A DNA stretch of 64,000 nucleotides from Streptomyces sannanensis (GCF_039536205.1 NZ_BAAAYL010000001.1:3038001-3102000); one strand, 5' to 3'; positions 35,765-44,952 are shown, counted from the first letter of the stretch. A program made the numbers and translations. Notes: generated by a model from the sequence alone, not told the origin.

Positions 35765-38700
35765 TCAATCGAACCAGCGGTCGCGGGCCAGTTCCGCCGT
35801 GCGCGACGGGTCCTCCAGCAGCGCCGCGACCTCGAAGCGGCGGGGCCACTGGCCGGCCGCCCAGGCCAGGCCCGCGGCGACGCCCTCCAGGGTGGCGGCG
35901 TGGAGCACACCGTCCGGGGTGCGGCGCCAGTCCAGCTCGACACCGGCCGCGCGCAGTTCCTCGTGCTCGATGTACGTGTCCGGGGTGGCCGGTCCGAGCA
36001 GGGAGCGGACCGCGTCCGGGACCTCGTGCTCGGCGCCGACCGTCGTCACCTCGGCCTCCACCGCCTCGGACAGCCGACGCACCTGGAAGAGCTCCGCGAG
36101 GTCCGCCGCGCGGGACGGGGATACCGGCAGCAGCGGCAGCCCCGCGGCCAGCGGCAGCAGATCGGGGGCGTCCGCGACCAGTGCGTCGGCCGCGTCGACG
36201 ACCCGGACACGGCCGTCGACGACCGCCCGCAACTCGTCGGGCAGGGTGACCCGGTCCGGATCGAGATCGGCAAGCGCGGTGCAGAGCGCGTGCAGCTGGG
36301 CCGGGGACACCGGGCGGTCCTCGTCGGCGAGACGCGCCAGCAGCTCCGCCGAACCGCCGGGCTCGTCGAGGAGAGCGGCCACGGAGGTACGCACACCGAG
36401 GGCGCGCAGCACCTGCTCGTCCTCGAAGCCGGTCGCGTCCGCGGACTCGTACAGACCGATCAGCAGCGGATCGGAGCCCGCCGCCCGCAGGCCCGCCGGG
36501 CGGCGGCCGTCCAGCACCGGATGCCCGCGCAGCCACCAGGCCGTGTAGGGGCGCACGGTCTCGGTCGTGCCGTCCGGCAGCAGGATCCGCACCGGCTGGG
36601 TGAGGGCGTCCCGCAGCGGCGGCTGCGCGAGCAGGGCCAGGGCCTGCGGCCAGGCGTCGTCGTCGACCAGGTCCAGGTCCCGCACGGCGACGATCTCGGT
36701 GGCCACCGGCGGCACCGGTGTGTCCGGCAGCTGGTCCAGCAGGTCCTCGCACCACACGTCGACGGCGTCGAGCAGGCCCGCGTCGTCCGGCTCGGGGAAG
36801 TCGCCGTCGCGCGGCTCGAGCTCGTCCGGGTCGAGGACGACATCGGTGGCCCGTACGAGCGCGAAGTTGGCCAGCACACCGCAGGCGGTGAGCGGCTGGG
36901 CGCCCCAGCGGGAGGCCAGCTCGACGTCACACAGGGCGACTTCGCCCTCACGCATGATGCGGGCGAACGGGCTTCCGGGGAGGACCAGCTCGGCGGCAGG
37001 CGCGAGCTCGCCGTCCTCGTCGGGCAGGGCCAGCGCGCCCAGCCACGGCTCGTCGCCGGGCTCCAGACCCGCGTCCCGTACGAGCGCGAGAACCATGTCG
37101 GCGAGCTCCTCCGCGTCGGGCGCGTCCTCCAGCCACAGCTCGCCCTCCTCCAGCGAGGCGGCGACCGCGGCCCGCACCTGCGGGGTCGTCAGCACGGCGC
37201 GCGCAGTGGCGGGGAGAGCGCCCAGCTTCTCCAGCAGCGGATGCACGGCGTCCGGGTGGGCGACCTTCAGGCCGAGCCTGGCCAGGTTCTCCGGGGTGTC
37301 GGGCCCGGGCAGCAGCACCTGCCGCGGGCCGATCGTCGTACGCCCGTCCGCGAGCGGCACCGGCAGTCCGGACAGCCGGTCCGGGTCCACGCCCGCGAGG
37401 GACTCGTACAGCCGCCGCCACCAGCCGGGGGACCGTTCGGCCCCGGCGAGGCGGTCGATGGCGTCGCCCAGCGGAAGACGGGCCACGCCCAGCGCGCGCA
37501 GCTCGGTGCGGCGCTCCAGCCCGGCGGGCAGCAGCGTGGGCAGCACCTCCGCCAGCACGCGTACGACGTCCGCGCCCGCGCCCTCCACCACCTCGGCCTC
37601 GAACGGGCGCAGCGCCACCAGGTCCTCGGACGGCGCGGCCGGCTCCAGGAACGCGACCCGCGGCAGCCGCTCCAGCACCGCCGCGCGCAGCGCGCTGTCC
37701 AGACCGCCCTTGCCGAGCGGACCCGGCACCAGGTCGATCGTGCCGGTCGACACCGGCTGCCAGCCGCCGAGCAGCTCGGCGTACGCGTCGGCGGCGCGCT
37801 GCACAAGGAAGTCCGTGAGGGGGCCGGGCGCCGGATGGCGCCTCGCCGTGTCCAGCGGGAGGGAGGCGATGAGCAGGGCCGGAATGCCGAGCGGCTCATC
37901 GGTCGGGGTCGGCGCATGCACGACCGGTGCCGTACGGGGCTGCTGCGGAGCCCCCTCCGCGTCCACCGGTACGGCCCAGGTGACCGTCCACTGCGGGCGC
38001 AGCCGCTCCTCGACCGGCCGGTCGGCGAGCAGGGCGGGCGCGATGGCGCCGGTATGGCTGACGGTGCGCCAGCGGTTGACGCCGTCCCTGCTGTCCTCGA
38101 CGTGGACGTAACTGCCGTGCTGCGAGCGGCGCAGGACACGCGTGGTGCCCGGCGTCTCGATCACGACCTCCTCCAGCCCGGGGAGCGTGAGCAGCAGCGT
38201 GTCGTCGATCGCGGCGAGGAGGCGCTCGGCGAGGTCCTGCGCGGCGGCGTCGCGCAGCGGCAGGACGACCACCGTGTCGTAGCCCTCCGGGGCGGTGCCC
38301 TCCGCGGGCAGCGGCAGCCGGAGGAGGGGGACGTGCCCGTCGCGGCGCCGGAGTTCGTCCCCCAGGCCGGGGCTGCCGCTCGCGGCCTGCCGGGCCAGCT
38401 CCCGGGCCTCGGCGAGCGACCACCGTACGCCACCGTGCCGGCCCAGGACGGCCGGCTCGTCGCTGACCGCGAGCACGGCCGCGAAGCCCACGCCGAACCG
38501 GCCGACGGTGCTCTCGTGGGCCTCCCGCTTGGCGGACGCGCGCAGCGTGCTGAGCGACTCCACACCGGCCGCGTCCAGGGGCGCGCCGGTGTTGGCCGCC
38601 GCGAGCACCGCGGGGGCGTCCACGCCCGCCGGATGCAGCGTCAGCCGCAGCTTGCCGGGCACCCTGCCGCGGGCCGCCGCGTCGGAGGCGTTCTGGGCCA

Positions 38701-38869
38701 GCTCGACGACGAGGCGGTCCCGGTAACCGCCGAGCGCGAGGTCCTCCTCGGCGTTCGCGTCCTCCCGGAACCGTGCGGGGCCCGCGCCCCACGCGTCGAG
38801 CACCCCGCGCCGCAGCCGCGCCGTCCCGAAGGGATCGGCCCCCTCGACCGCCGTCGCCTTCACGCTCAC
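35765..38869 (-). CDS. Sacsin/Hsp90-like GHKL ATPase
   Basis: 1034 residues from GTG 38867-38869 with AAGGAGA 8 bases upstream; the frame is open further upstream but through repeat DNA. Residues about 50-140 hold the GHKL ATP site: VVELAQNASDAAARG (Asn60 in the N-box) and ESTVGRFGVGFAAVLAVSDE (G2-type glycine box). The remaining 850 residues are Leu/Ala/Asp-rich and lack Hsp90 middle and C-terminal domains, as in sacsin-like proteins. Actinobacteria keep this large protein widely but I know of no tested function. A chaperone or ATP-driven clamp is inferred. It is convergent with the P-type ATPase gene. Confidence 0.85.
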   Translation of the reverse strand: MSVKATAVEGADPFGTARLRRGVLDAWGAGPARFREDANAEEDLALGGYRDRLVVELAQNASDAAARGRVPGKLRLTLHPAGVDAPAVLAAANTGAPLDAAGVESLSTLRASAKREAHESTVGRFGVGFAAVLAVSDEPAVLGRHGGVRWSLAEARELARQAASGSPGLGDELRRRDGHVPLLRLPLPAEGTAPEGYDTVVVLPLRDAAAQDLAERLLAAIDDTLLLTLPGLEEVVIETPGTTRVLRRSQHGSYVHVEDSRDGVNRWRTVSHTGAIAPALLADRPVEERLRPQWTVTWAVPVDAEGAPQQPRTAPVVHAPTPTDEPLGIPALLIASLPLDTARRHPAPGPLTDFLVQRAADAYAELLGGWQPVSTGTIDLVPGPLGKGGLDSALRAAVLERLPRVAFLEPAAPSEDLVALRPFEAEVVEGAGADVVRVLAEVLPTLLPAGLERRTELRALGVARLPLGDAIDRLAGAERSPGWWRRLYESLAGVDPDRLSGLPVPLADGRTTIGPRQVLLPGPDTPENLARLGLKVAHPDAVHPLLEKLGALPATARAVLTTPQVRAAVAASLEEGELWLEDAPDAEELADMVLALVRDAGLEPGDEPWLGALALPDEDGELAPAAELVLPGSPFARIMREGEVALCDVELASRWGAQPLTACGVLANFALVRATDVVLDPDELEPRDGDFPEPDDAGLLDAVDVWCEDLLDQLPDTPVPPVATEIVAVRDLDLVDDDAWPQALALLAQPPLRDALTQPVRILLPDGTTETVRPYTAWWLRGHPVLDGRRPAGLRAAGSDPLLIGLYESADATGFEDEQVLRALGVRTSVAALLDEPGGSAELLARLADEDRPVSPAQLHALCTALADLDPDRVTLPDELRAVVDGRVRVVDAADALVADAPDLLPLAAGLPLLPVSPSRAADLAELFQVRRLSEAVEAEVTTVGAEHEVPDAVRSLLGPATPDTYIEHEELRAAGVELDWRRTPDGVLHAATLEGVAAGLAWAAGQWPRRFEVAALLEDPSRTAELARDRWFD

Positions 38870-39005
38870 GCCGTTGTCTCCTTCTGCCTGGCCCCTAAGG
38901 ACGAGCTTGCACCCGTTCCGCTTCCGGTGCGGCCCGAAGGTACCGCGCAAGCGTGCCACCCCCGCCCGGCGGACCCGAGTGTCCGTCCTCAATCTCCCCC
39001 CGCTA

Positions 39006-39104
39006 CCTCCCCCAGCTGCCTCCCCCAGATGCCTCCCCCAGATGCCTCCCCCAGCTGCCGCTGGGGGTGCCCCCAGGGGTGCCCCCAGCGGCGCCCCCAG
39101 GACG
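39006..39104. repeat. Tandem 13-bp array plus G-rich palindromes
   Basis: Four consecutive 13-bp units, CCTCCCCCAG(C/A)TG at 39006, 39019, 39032 and 39045, run into CCCCCAGCTGCCGCTGGGGG and then GTGCCCCCAGG twice more. This looks like local expansion of the common palindromic repeat. With the next array it fills the 38870-39305 gap; no gene is seen there. Confidence 0.85.
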
Positions 39105-39207
39105 GGCTGGAGCGTAACGCCCACCGTCCAGTCGCCCCCGCGTGGGACGTCACCCGGCTCGGGCGTGACACGCGTCAGCGCTCGCACCCGGCAACCGGCA
39201 GCAACCA

Positions 39208-39277
39208 CCCCCAGCGGCAGCCGGGGGAGCGTGAGGCGGACACTCCCCCAGCTATCGCTGGGGGTGGCCCCAGGCCA
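39208..39277. repeat. Pair of dispersed G-rich palindromes
   Basis: CCCCCAGCGGCAGCCGGGGG at 39208-39227 and a second palindrome, CCCCCAGC-TATC-GCTGGGGG (perfect 8-bp stem, 39245-39264), followed by GGCCCCAGG. They lie before the end of the DUF3027 gene and may terminate it. Confidence 0.7.
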
Positions 39278-39305
39278 ACCTGGGCGGAGAGCGTCGCGCG
39301 CGACC

Positions 39306-40211
39306 TCAGGAGTGGCCGAGTTCTTCCGTCGTCTCGTCCGGGGCCTCCGAGACCGAGCCCGTGTCGGTGGGCGGACGGAGGGCCAGGACGTCGGCGCGCA
39401 TGGAGTCCAGGACCGGCAGCGCCGGACGCGGAGTCTTCGGCATGACCGCGGCCTCGGAGTGCGCGCCGCAGCCGTACGCGAGGGAGACCACGCGGCCGTC
39501 CGCCGGGGAGAACTCGTTGGAGCAGACGCCGAACGCCTGCCGGAGGGACCCGGCCAGCGGGACCAGGAAGCCGCACGACTGGCAGGACGCCGGAGCCGCC
39601 TGCGCCATCGGGGTCCTCGCCCCGAAGGACTCCTCCCAGCGGTCGGCCGCGGTGTGCAGGCCGTACCGGGACAGCACACGCGCCCGGCGCATGCCGAGCT
39701 CCTCGGCGAGCGCGGCGATGGAGCCCCGGGACGGCACCCGGGACACCATCTCCGCGTCCTCGGCGTCGAGGTGGTCGGCCATGTCCTCGGAGACGACGGA
39801 GTTCGGCGGGGGCGCGTCCTCGCCGGAGATGCCGGCTTCGAGGCGGAGGTCCTCGGCCTCGGTGGGGAGGAGGTCTCCGGGGCCCAGGTCGCCGGGGCGC
39901 AGGCGTTCGCTCCACGGCACCCATTCGGGCGCGAGGAGAGCGTCGGGTCCGGGCAGCAGGACGGTCTCGTCGACCGTGACGACCTTCGCGCGGGAGGCCC
40001 GCGCGACGGTCACGGCCCAGCGCCAGCCCTTGTAGCCGGGTTCCTGGCACTCGAAGAAGTGGGTGACGACCCGGTCTCCCTCGGCGACCGTCCGGGTGTG
40101 CTCGCCGACGATGCCGGGCGCCGCGGCCTCTTCGGCTGCCGCCCGGGCAAGGTCTACCGCCTCGACGCACAGACGGTCAGGGGTACGGCTTCGCGTCGTC
40201 GCAGCACTCAC
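39306..40211 (-). CDS. DUF3027 family protein
   Basis: 301 residues from GTG 40209-40211, with GGAG about 12 bases upstream. The conserved core is VTHFFECQEPGYKGWRWAVT (about 49-68) and VLLPGPDALLAPEWVPWSER. A later segment CQSCGFLVPLAGSLRQAFGV and CSNEFSPADGRVVSLAYGCG has four or more cysteines placed like a zinc site. This is an actinobacteria-specific family with no known role. It is divergent from the MFS gene. Confidence 0.87.
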   Translation of the reverse strand: MSAATTRSRTPDRLCVEAVDLARAAAEEAAAPGIVGEHTRTVAEGDRVVTHFFECQEPGYKGWRWAVTVARASRAKVVTVDETVLLPGPDALLAPEWVPWSERLRPGDLGPGDLLPTEAEDLRLEAGISGEDAPPPNSVVSEDMADHLDAEDAEMVSRVPSRGSIAALAEELGMRRARVLSRYGLHTAADRWEESFGARTPMAQAAPASCQSCGFLVPLAGSLRQAFGVCSNEFSPADGRVVSLAYGCGAHSEAAVMPKTPRPALPVLDSMRADVLALRPPTDTGSVSEAPDETTEELGHS

Positions 40212-40490
40212 AGGTCTCGCTTCTCTCCTACGCCGTCTCACGGGTGCGCCGCCCGAATCGCGTGCGGCCGCGGGCGGAGCGGACCGGAGGGCCGCGTCGA
40301 CGTCCGCGCCCGACCTGACCTCGGGCACACCTACTCCCCTCCATTCTGCGGGATGGCGGAAGGGCGTGAGGCCGTGGGATCCGGGATCCGGGAACGGCGC
40401 AGCGGTCACGCTACCCCCTGCGCCGCGCGGCGCCCACCTGCCCGTACGAATCCCGGTTCGGGCACACCGGGGTTGGGGCACTATGACGGG

Positions 40491-41849
40491 GTGGCAGCCG
40501 CAAGGTCGTCGGACGGACCGTCCGACCGGTCCGGCGCCCTCCGGAAGGCCGGGAGGGCAGTCGGCCGTGCCCTGCACATGCCCATCACCGGCACCGCGAG
40601 GGGCATCCGCCGGGCCACGCATGCGAATGGCGCGGGGGAATCGGGCCTGGGCAAACTGATCGAGCTGCACGCCGTCAACGGCGCCGGCGATGTGATGATC
40701 ACAGTCGCGCTGGCCTCGACGGTGTTCTTCTCCGTACCGACGGACGAGGCCCGCGGCCGGGTGGCGCTCTATCTGGCAGTGACCATGGCGCCGTTCACCC
40801 TGCTGGCCCCGGTCGTCGGGCCGATGCTGGACCGCCTGGGACACGGCCGCCGCGCGGCGATGGCGGGCGCGATGCTGGTCCGGGCGGTGCTGGCGCTGAT
40901 GATGTCGGCCGTGGTGGCGACGGGCGGCCTGCAGCTGTATCCGGAGGCGCTGGGCGTGCTGGTGGCGTCGAAGGCGTACGGGCTGCTGCGCAGCGCGGTG
41001 GTGCCGCGGCTGCTGCCGCGCGGATTCTCGCTGGTGAAGGCGAACTCCCGGGTCACCCTGGCCGGCCTGCTGGCAACCGGGATCGCGGCACCCGTGGCGG
41101 TGGGACTTCATTGGATCGGTCCGCAGTGGCCGCTCTGCGGTGCGTTCGTCGTCTTCGTCGCCGGAACGTTTCTGGCGTTCTCGATGCCGGCCGAGGTGGA
41201 CTCGGCGAAGGGCGAGCGCCCGGCGCGCCTGCTGACGCACGGGGAGCTCAAACCGAACCTGCGCACCGTCGGCCGCTCGGTGCTGCACGGCCTGCAGGCG
41301 AACTCCGCACTGCGCATGCTCTCCGGCTTCCTGATCTTCTTCCTGGCCTTCCTGCTGCGCGAGCATCCGATGCCCGGCCAGAGCGCCGCCGTGTCGCTGG
41401 GCCTCGTCGCGGTTGCGGCCGGGGCGGGCAACGCCCTCGGCACGGCCGTCGGGGCATGGCTCAGGGCCCGCGGCCCCGAGCTGATCATCGCCACGGTGTT
41501 GTCGCTGACGCTGGCCGCGGCGATCTGCGCCGCGGTGTTCTTCAGCGGTCCGGTGATCGCGGGGCTGGCCGCGGTGGCGGGCCTGTCGCAGGCACTGGCG
41601 AAACTGTCACTGGACGCGGTGATCCAGCGGGACGTCCCGGAGGCGGTGCGCACCTCGGCGTTCGCCCGCTCCGAGACGACCTTGCAGATGGCCTGGGTGG
41701 TGGGCGGCGGCATCGCGATGGTGCTGCCGCTGAACGGAGTAGCCGGCATGGCCGTGGCGTCGACGATCCTGGCGACCGGGGTACTGCTGTCCGTACGGGG
41801 GCTGCTTGCCGCCGCCCGGCGCGGCACGCCGCACCCCCGCGTGGCGTGA
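40491..41849 (+). CDS. MFS transporter
   Basis: 452 residues from GTG 40491. CACTAT lies 8 bases before the start and there is no ribosome site, suggesting a leaderless mRNA. Twelve helices can be traced (LYLAVTMAPFTLLAPVVGPM, RAAMAGAMLVRAVLALMMSA, VTLAGLLATGIAAPVAVGLH, LLSVRGLLAAARRG). A DRLGHGRR loop follows TM2, in place of the classic A motif. A basic N-terminal tail of about 50 residues precedes TM1. Substrate unknown. Confidence 0.87.
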   Translation: MAAARSSDGPSDRSGALRKAGRAVGRALHMPITGTARGIRRATHANGAGESGLGKLIELHAVNGAGDVMITVALASTVFFSVPTDEARGRVALYLAVTMAPFTLLAPVVGPMLDRLGHGRRAAMAGAMLVRAVLALMMSAVVATGGLQLYPEALGVLVASKAYGLLRSAVVPRLLPRGFSLVKANSRVTLAGLLATGIAAPVAVGLHWIGPQWPLCGAFVVFVAGTFLAFSMPAEVDSAKGERPARLLTHGELKPNLRTVGRSVLHGLQANSALRMLSGFLIFFLAFLLREHPMPGQSAAVSLGLVAVAAGAGNALGTAVGAWLRARGPELIIATVLSLTLAAAICAAVFFSGPVIAGLAAVAGLSQALAKLSLDAVIQRDVPEAVRTSAFARSETTLQMAWVVGGGIAMVLPLNGVAGMAVASTILATGVLLSVRGLLAAARRGTPHPRVA

Positions 41850-41876
41850 GCTGGGGCGACCGATAGCCTTTCGCGC

Positions 41877-42365
41877 ATGACCGTAACGTTCTTTTCGGGT
41901 AAGGGCCGCCGGGCCGGCGTGGCTCTTGGTGCTGTCTCCGCCGGACTTCTCCTGCTCTCCGCCTGCGAGAAGCCGACGCCGCTCGCGACCGTTACGGTCG
42001 GCACGGCGTCCGTCCACACCGAGGCCGCCTGCTACAACAACGGCGAGGCGATCAAGACCTCGGAGATCCAGTCCTGCCTCAACAAGACGGCCGAGAAGTC
42101 GATCGAGGTCCACGCGGACGACAAGGTGCGCTTCGGCGTCGACCCGGAGATCGCGAAGAACGGCTGGACGATCTTCATCGGCGGCCAGCAGGCCGAGCAG
42201 CAGCCGTACAAGTTGACCTACCGGACCATCCCGGGCAGCGCCTTCTTCGTCGGCGGCCAGCTGGGCCAGCCGGCCCCGGACAAGGTGCAGGTCAGCATCG
42301 TCGAGACCAACGGCACGAAGCTCACCGGCGTCTGGCACTTCGAGCTCAAGAAGGCCACCGACTGA
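41877..42365 (+). CDS. DUF2771 lipoprotein
   Basis: 162 residues. Type II signal: KGRRAGVALGAVSAGLLLLS followed by the lipobox LLSAC (lipidated Cys about 30). The mature part has Cys residues in EAACYNNGEAIKTSEIQSCL and a beta-rich body with GVDPEIAKNGWTIFIGGQQ and TGVWHFELKKATD. It is exported and anchored to the outer face of the membrane; function unknown. It directly precedes mqnB (8 bases). Confidence 0.9.
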   Translation: MTVTFFSGKGRRAGVALGAVSAGLLLLSACEKPTPLATVTVGTASVHTEAACYNNGEAIKTSEIQSCLNKTAEKSIEVHADDKVRFGVDPEIAKNGWTIFIGGQQAEQQPYKLTYRTIPGSAFFVGGQLGQPAPDKVQVSIVETNGTKLTGVWHFELKKATD

Positions 42366-42373
42366 CGCGCGTG

Positions 42374-43129
42374 ATGCGGGTCCTCGTGGTGACCGCCGTG
42401 GCGGCGGAGGCCGACTCCGTCGCCGCCGGGCTCACCGGCCTCGCCGACCCGGTCCCCCGCGCCCTGCCCGGCGGATACGCCCTGTCCCACCACCCGGTGC
42501 CGGTCCCGGCGGGATCCGCCGGTGATCCGTCCTGCCCTGCACCGCGCCTCCTCGCCGTCGACGTGCTCGCGGCCGGAGTGGGGCCCGCGGCCGCCGCGGC
42601 GGGCACGGCGGCCGCGCTCACCGTGGGGACCCTCGCCGGGGAGCCCTACGGCCTCGTCGTGTCCGCCGGGATCGGCGGAGGGTTCCAGCCGTACGCGCCC
42701 GTCGGCTCGCTCGTCGTCTCCGACGCGATCGTCGCCGCCGACCTGGGCGCGGAGACCCCCGACGGCTTCCTGCCCGTCGACGAGCTCGGCTTCGGACGAG
42801 CGGTGCACGTCCCGTCCCCGCTGTCCGCCCGCGCCGCCGAGGCGCTGAACGCCCTCCACGCGCCCGTCCTCACCGTCTCCACCGTCACCGGCTCCGCCGC
42901 CCGCGCCGCCGCCCTCACCGCCCGCCATCCGCGGGCCGCCGCCGAGGCCATGGAAGGCTTCGGAGTCGCCGAGGCGGCCGGCGCGCACGGCGTCCCCGTA
43001 CTGGAACTGCGCGCCATCTCCAACCCGGTCGGCCCGCGCGACCGTGCCGCATGGCGGATCGGAGAGGCGCTCGACGCCCTGCGGAACGCCTGCCGGCAGC
43101 TCCTCCCCGTCCTCGAAGAGGCACCATGA
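42374..43129 (+). CDS. mqnB: Futalosine hydrolase
   Basis: 251 residues from ATG 42374 (a GTG directly before it is possible). MTAN/PNP-like fold: VTAVAAEADSVAAGL, LAAGVGPAAAAAGTAAAL, YGLVVSAGIGGGFQ, and the catalytic-type ATAxEMEGFGVAEA match (AEAMEGFGVAEAAG, about 193-206). It releases hypoxanthine from futalosine in the menaquinone pathway. The next gene, mqnD, overlaps its stop as ATGA, and the pair is typical of Streptomyces. Confidence 0.94.
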   Translation: MRVLVVTAVAAEADSVAAGLTGLADPVPRALPGGYALSHHPVPVPAGSAGDPSCPAPRLLAVDVLAAGVGPAAAAAGTAAALTVGTLAGEPYGLVVSAGIGGGFQPYAPVGSLVVSDAIVAADLGAETPDGFLPVDELGFGRAVHVPSPLSARAAEALNALHAPVLTVSTVTGSAARAAALTARHPRAAAEAMEGFGVAEAAGAHGVPVLELRAISNPVGPRDRAAWRIGEALDALRNACRQLLPVLEEAP

Positions 43130-43995
43130 AGCTGAAGATCGCCTACTCGCCCTGCCCCAACGACACCTTCGTCTTCCACGCCTGGGCACACGGCCTGGTC
43201 CCCGGCGCGCCCCGCCTCGACGTCACCTTCGCGGACATCGACATCACCAACGGCATGGCGGAGCGCGGCGAGTTCGACATCCTGAAGGTCTCGTACGCGG
43301 TGCTGCCGTGGGTGCTGGACGAGTACGCCCTGCTGCCTTGCGGCGGGGCGCTGGGCCGCGGCTGCGGCCCGCTCGTCCTCACCCGGGAGCCGGGGACTTG
43401 TGGGGGTACCTCCCAGACGAAGTCCGGGGGAATCAGCGGCAAGACGGTCGCCGTGCCCAGCGAGCGCTCCACGGCATACCTCCTCTTCCGGCTGTGGGCC
43501 GCGGACGTGCTGCCGGGCCCCGTCGGGAACGTGGTCGTGATGCCGTTCCACGAGATCATGCCCGCGGTCCGGGACGGCAGGGTCGACGCCGGGCTCGTCA
43601 TCCACGAGGCGCGGTTCACGTACCAGAACTACGGGCTGCACTGCCTCGCCGACATGGGCGAGCACTGGGAGCGGACGACCGGGCTGCCGATCCCGCTCGG
43701 CGCGATCATCGCCAAGCGCAGCCTGGGCGAGGACGTGCTCCGCAGGATCGCCGAGGCCGCCCGTACGTCCGTCCTGATGGCCTGGGACGACCCGACGGCC
43801 TCACGGGCGTACGTAATGGAACACGCCCAGGAGATGGACCCGCTGGTGGCCGACCAGCACATCGGGCTCTACGTCAATGAGTTCACCGCCTCGCTCGGCG
43901 AAAACGGATACGCGGCGGTGCGTGGGCTCCTCACACGCGCCGCGGCCGAGGGACTGGTACCGCCCCTCGGCCGCGATGCACTGAACTACGTCTGA
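43126..43995 (+). CDS. mqnD: 1,4-dihydroxy-6-naphthoate synthase
   Basis: 289 residues from ATG 43126. MqnD signature KLKIAYSPCPNDTFVFHAWA at residues 2-21 distinguishes it from MqnA. Also ILKVSYAVLPWVLDEYALLP, VAVPSERSTAYLLFRLW, VIHEARFTYQNYGLHCLADM and a C-terminal periplasmic-binding-like fold. It cleaves cyclic dehypoxanthinyl futalosine to dihydroxynaphthoate. Residues 91-102 (TCGGTSQTKSGG) are an in-frame insert encoded by a dispersed palindromic repeat. The gene ends one base before the convergent cold-shock gene. Confidence 0.94.
   Translation: MKLKIAYSPCPNDTFVFHAWAHGLVPGAPRLDVTFADIDITNGMAERGEFDILKVSYAVLPWVLDEYALLPCGGALGRGCGPLVLTREPGTCGGTSQTKSGGISGKTVAVPSERSTAYLLFRLWAADVLPGPVGNVVVMPFHEIMPAVRDGRVDAGLVIHEARFTYQNYGLHCLADMGEHWERTTGLPIPLGAIIAKRSLGEDVLRRIAEAARTSVLMAWDDPTASRAYVMEHAQEMDPLVADQHIGLYVNEFTASLGENGYAAVRGLLTRAAAEGLVPPLGRDALNYV
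43398..43432. repeat. Palindromic repeat inserted in frame in mqnD
   Basis: TGGGGGTACCTCCC (with GGGGGTACC as a partial palindrome), then AGACGAAGTCCGGGGGA, the same layout as intergenic members of the GGTACCCCC family. It encodes residues about 91-102, between a strand ending LVLTREPG and a conserved GKTVAVPSERSTA. Confidence 0.75.
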
Positions 43996-43996
43996 A

Positions 43997-44380
43997 CTAC
44001 ACGTCCAGCTGGTCGGCGACCGCCCGCAGCAGACCCGCGATCTTCTTGCCGTGGGCCTTGTCGGGGTAACGGCCGCGCTCCAGCGACGGCGTGATGTTCT
44101 CCAGCAGCGTCGTCAGGTCCTGCACGATCGATGCCAGCTCGTCCGGCTTGCGCCGCTGCGCGGCCGCGACGGACGGGGTCGGATCCAGAACCGTCAGAGA
44201 AAGCGCCTGGTCGCCACGCTGGCCCGCGACCACACCGAACTCCACCCGCTGGCCGGGCTTGAGCGAATCGACTCCGGCGGGCAGCACTGACGAGTGGACG
44301 AAGACATCGCCGCCGTCGTCACGGGAGAGAAAGCCGAAGCCTTTCTCGCTGTTGAACCACTTGACCTTGCCGGTAGGCAC
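43997..44380 (-). CDS. Cold-shock domain protein with C-terminal extension
   Basis: 127 residues from GTG 44378-44380 with GAGGAC upstream. N-terminal cold-shock domain TGKVKWFNSEKGFGFLSRDD, GGDVFVHSSVLP contains the RNP1 (KGFGFL) and RNP2 (VFVHSS) motifs. The 60-residue extension (DELASIVQDLTTLLENITPS...GKKIAGLLRAVADQLDV) is helical. It is the longer form of CspA-like proteins in streptomycetes, a single-stranded nucleic-acid binder. It is convergent with mqnD (1-base gap). Confidence 0.93.
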   Translation of the reverse strand: MPTGKVKWFNSEKGFGFLSRDDGGDVFVHSSVLPAGVDSLKPGQRVEFGVVAGQRGDQALSLTVLDPTPSVAAAQRRKPDELASIVQDLTTLLENITPSLERGRYPDKAHGKKIAGLLRAVADQLDV

Positions 44381-44526
44381 GTCTGTCCTCGTCCTCGTAA
44401 CTCGTCGGGGCTTCAATAGCACTACAGCGGGCCGTCATCGGACCCGCCACGACCAAGGCTAATGGTCCAAGGGCCGGTGACAAGACGTCCCGGTGGTTCC
44501 TACGCGCTGGGAACTACCCTGGCCGG

Positions 44527-44775
44527 GTGAGTAACGAAACCCAGCCTTCTCCCAGCGGCGCCGGCGATCGGCTTGTTCGTATCGGTGCGATCGTCTTCTT
44601 CATCGGCGCGGTGGCCACACTGATCACCGTGGCCCCGCTCTTCCTGGGCACCGACCCCTTTCCGATCGGCGCCTACCTCGTCAGCATGCTGATGGGCGTC
44701 GGCCTCCTGATCGCAGGCGCCGGCGTACTCCGTTCGATCGCGGCGCAACGCCGTCAGGCACGAGCCTCCGCGTAG
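44527..44775 (+). CDS. Small two-span membrane protein
   Basis: 82 residues from GTG 44527. Two hydrophobic segments (LVRIGAIVFFIGAVATLITV and IGAYLVSMLMGVGLLIAGAG) and a basic C-terminus (AAQRRQARASA). TACCCT 6 bases before the start suggests a leaderless mRNA. It is divergent from the cold-shock gene. Function unknown. Confidence 0.75.
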   Translation: MSNETQPSPSGAGDRLVRIGAIVFFIGAVATLITVAPLFLGTDPFPIGAYLVSMLMGVGLLIAGAGVLRSIAAQRRQARASA

Positions 44776-44829
44776 GCCTCCGGCCAGGCCGCCTCCGCGG
44801 CGGCGCGGGCCGTCGAGGTTGGCCGGTGT

Positions 44830-44855
44830 GTCCGTCCTCAAGCGCCGGACGGGCT
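44830..44855. repeat. Dispersed GTCCGTCC/GGACGG palindrome
   Basis: CCGTCC (44832-44837) and GGACGG (44847-44852) flank TCAAGCGCC. Related copies lie at 21127, 53077 and 61139. It is in the 44776-44952 gap between convergent genes, otherwise empty, and may act as terminator. Confidence 0.65.
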
Positions 44856-44952
44856 CCGGTCATGACGCCCCACAAGGCGCTGACGCGCGCCACACCCAGG
44901 CCGGGTGACGCCCCCGCCCGGGGAGCACGGCAACCAGCTCGGGCGTGACGCG

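Noticed and set aside
35900..39445. Plus-strand open frame of about 1181 codons opposite the Hsp90-like gene
   Set aside because: Low-complexity Arg/Gly-rich translation typical of an antisense frame. The minus-strand frame has the GHKL ATP motifs.
43126..43995. Assignment as MqnA (chorismate dehydratase)
   Set aside because: The SPCPNDTFVFHAW start and pairing with mqnB are those of MqnD. MqnA lacks this signature and is usually elsewhere in Streptomyces.
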